DNA from: Bryobacterales bacterium
Lineage (GTDB): Bacteria; Acidobacteriota; Terriglobia; Bryobacterales; Bryobacteraceae
Assembly (NCBI GenBank): GCA_003487005.1
Contig: DNFG01000478.1
Coordinates: 1-13,943, forward strand
Direction: 5' to 3'
Length of the DNA: 13,943 nt
Positions 12,982 through 13,943 of the stretch are shown one piece after another; positions within the stretch are counted from its first letter, which is position 1, and every line of letters begins with the position of its first letter. A program made the position numbers and the translations under genes. The notes beneath the pieces are model-generated. The model saw only the letters and a program-made list of their open reading frames with translations, had not been told where the DNA came from and did no database searches.

Positions 12982-13011
12982 ATTACACCCCGTCCGCCCG
13001 TCCAGGCGCAA
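12982..13011 (-). promoter_or_regulatory. Possible promoter of the DUF2007-like gene (leaderless layout)
   Basis: On the minus strand TTGCGC (13011-13006), an 18-base spacer, then TGTAAT (12987-12982). The -10 matches 5 of 6 bases and the -35 matches 4 of 6. Transcription would start at about the ATG. It begins right after, and touches, the T-run of the upstream terminator. Confidence 0.33.
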
Positions 13012-13055
13012 AAAGAGGGCCGCGCGAGCCCATTTTCGTGGTTCGCGCGGCCCTC
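13010..13055 (-). terminator. Rho-independent terminator of the YXWGXW-repeat gene
   Basis: A perfect 13-base inverted repeat, GAGGGCCGCGCGA (13015-13027) with TCGCGCGGCCCTC (13043-13055), and a 15-base loop. On the minus strand it is followed by TTTTT (13014-13010). It begins 16 bases after the stop of the secreted protein gene and separates that gene from the DUF2007-like gene. Confidence 0.9.
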
Positions 13056-13071
13056 CCGGTCCTTCCTTTGA

Positions 13072-13374
13072 CTACCGCCAGCGGCCCTCGAAGTACATAT
13101 ACCCGCCCCGCCGCGGCGCCGGCGCCCAGTAACCCGGATCATAACGCATGTACCCCCGCGGCGGCTTCATCCACCGGCCCCGGACCCACCTGTAGCGGTT
13201 CCCCGTCCACCGGTAATGTCCCGGCACCCACACATGCCGCGGGCTCGGCGCCCTCATCATCCTCTCGTAAGGCGGAGGAGGAGGGCCATACATCGCCCGG
13301 CCACCCCCGCGCGCTTCCGCCACCCCCGTCGCCAGGGTCAGGGCGAAAATCCCGAGTGCGAGAAATCTCTTCAT
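13072..13374 (-). CDS. Secreted YXWGXW-repeat protein
   Basis: 100 residues. A Sec signal peptide MKRFLALGIFALTLATGVAEA (residues 1-21, cleavage after AEA) leads to a Gly/Pro/Arg-rich linker and a Trp/Tyr/Arg-rich body. The body carries repeats of the YXWGXW type: HVWVPGHYRWTGNRYRW, then VRGRW, GYWAPAP and FEGRW. Such short, basic, aromatic-rich envelope proteins are common in Proteobacteria and Acidobacteria and have no firm function; cell-envelope binding is often supposed. The ATG at 13374 has AGGAG seven bases upstream and puts the signal at the N-terminus. A strong sigma-54 promoter match lies ahead of it and a strong terminator behind, making it a tightly bounded single-gene unit. Confidence 0.85.
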   Translation of the reverse strand: MKRFLALGIFALTLATGVAEARGGGRAMYGPPPPPYERMMRAPSPRHVWVPGHYRWTGNRYRWVRGRWMKPPRGYMRYDPGYWAPAPRRGGYMYFEGRWR

Positions 13375-13416
13375 GGCTGCTCTCCTTCTCGTCCAGGTTG
13401 GACCTGACCACTTCAC

Positions 13417-13433
13417 TGCAAGCGCTGTGCCAA
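13417..13433 (-). promoter_or_regulatory. Sigma-54 (-24/-12) promoter of the YXWGXW-repeat gene
   Basis: The minus strand reads TTGGCACAGCGCTTGCA, matching the sigma-54 consensus TGGCACG-N4-TTGCA at all positions but one (A for G after TGGCAC). GG and GC are exactly 12 bases apart. The predicted start near 13406 leaves a 32-base leader that includes AGGAG. A small palindrome, ATTGA-A-TCAAT (13446-13456), lies about 45 bases upstream of that start. The rest of the 204-base divergent spacer (13375-13578) shows no other clear signal. Confidence 0.62.
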
Positions 13434-13578
13434 ACACCAAGTGTCATTGAATCAATAGCTTGAGCCAGGAAGCACCGCTCCGCCCACTGGCCCATTACCA
13501 CCACCCCTTGCCGATTTCCACCACCATCCCGCCTCGCTATTTGCTCTCGATCCCACGTCCGCGGTCGAAGAGTCCTCC

Positions 13579-13943
13579 ATGACGGAAACCGCCATCGCGG
13601 ACCGCCGCGCCCGGCGCCGGACCACCCTCCCTCACCAGGCCGAAGTCCGCCTCCGGATCGACGAACCCGGCGGACCCGGCCGTCTCATCATCACCTCCGC
13701 CTTCGACCAGTCCGGCGAAGGCCTCGGCCTCGTCGCCGCTGAATCCCTCCCCGCCGGCCTCGAAGTTGGTCTCGAACCCTCCCGGGAATTCACCACCCGT
13801 TCCGGCCTGCTCCCGGCCCGTGCCCGCATTGTCTGGTGCCGGCAGGCGCACCCCGGCCAGTTTCGTCTCGGCCTGCATCTGCTGTTTCCACATGGAGAAA
13901 GAGGGAAGTCGGTAGAATCTCCCCCTTCGGATTCAGTGATTTA
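13579..13943 (+). CDS. PilZ-domain protein (runs to the window edge)
   Basis: 121 codons are visible, and the last two bases are TA, so the stop (TAA/TAG) may come at the very next base. The PilZ c-di-GMP signature is present: an arginine-rich RxxxR around R9-R14 (DRRARRRT), and D43-Q-S45-G-E-G48 as the (D/N)xSxxG element, followed by GLGLVAAESLPAG. The C-terminal strands ARIVWCRQ (82-89) and FRLGLHLLF (95-103) fit a PilZ beta barrel. PilZ domains bind cyclic di-GMP and pass the signal to motility, exopolysaccharide or transcription targets. As a stand-alone domain of about 120 residues it would be an adaptor. Only a weak GAAGAG precedes the ATG. It is divergent from the YXWGXW gene. Confidence 0.75.
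   Translation, partial: MTETAIADRRARRRTTLPHQAEVRLRIDEPGGPGRLIITSAFDQSGEGLGLVAAESLPAGLEVGLEPSREFTTRSGLLPARARIVWCRQAHPGQFRLGLHLLFPHGERGKSVESPPSDSVI

Noticed and set aside
13537..13893. 118-codon minus-strand open frame at the right end
   Set aside because: The opposite strand encodes a protein with PilZ motifs. The minus translation is Gly/Glu-rich without a domain.
1..13943. Search for mobile elements, CRISPR arrays, tRNA/rRNA genes and attachment sites
   Set aside because: No transposase or integrase motifs, no regularly spaced direct repeats and no tRNA-like cloverleaf were seen by eye. A profile search would be needed for certainty on small RNAs.

Overview
The window looks like chromosome of a high-G+C acidobacterium, most plausibly from the Solibacter/Bryobacter side of the phylum. 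That is an inference from gene content: a PadR regulator overlapping an 'acidobacterial duplicated orphan permease' (ADOP), a Tat-exported Gfo/Idh/MocA oxidoreductase beside a DUF1080 protein, and a Qrc/ACIII-type respiratory module. Fifteen protein genes are called (two run off the window edges). I saw no tRNA, rRNA, CRISPR array, insertion sequence or integrase, and no gene-free stretch above 300 bases.

Layout. (1) Positions 1-3444, minus strand: a four-gene operon encoding a one-helix membrane protein, a cysteine-rich protein with a degenerate GcvH-like domain, a membrane-anchored pentahaem cytochrome c (QrcA-like) and a Tat-exported molybdopterin-oxidoreductase-like Fe-S protein (QrcB-like, cut by the window start). 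Together they suggest a periplasmic electron-transfer complex exchanging electrons with the quinone pool. (2) 3686-5247, plus strand: a nitrilase-superfamily hydrolase and a GNAT acetyltransferase overlapping by ATGA, a pair found fused in proteins such as Bacillus YhcX. (3) 5257-8279, minus strand: padR-type regulator and ADOP permease overlapping by GTGA, with two tandem inverted repeats over the regulator's start. (4) 8352-9758, minus strand: uronate isomerase UxaC. (5) 9876-12656, plus strand: three genes whose products all carry export signals (isochorismatase-family hydrolase, DUF1080/3-keto-glycoside-acting protein, Gfo/Idh/MocA oxidoreductase), probably a periplasmic sugar-processing set, closed by a clear hairpin terminator. 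(6) 12715-13374, minus strand: a DUF2007-like small protein and a secreted YXWGXW-repeat protein, the latter behind a near-perfect sigma-54 promoter and followed by a 13-bp-stem terminator. (7) 13579-end, plus strand: a PilZ-domain protein.

Most worth following up: the cysteine-repeat/GcvH-like protein that lacks any lysine where the lipoyl lysine should be yet sits in a respiratory operon; the exported isochorismatase/DUF1080/oxidoreductase set; the tandem PadR operator; the sigma-54 promoter; and a recurring layout in which genes without a Shine-Dalgarno have a -10-like hexamer 6-12 bases before the start codon, suggesting leaderless mRNAs.
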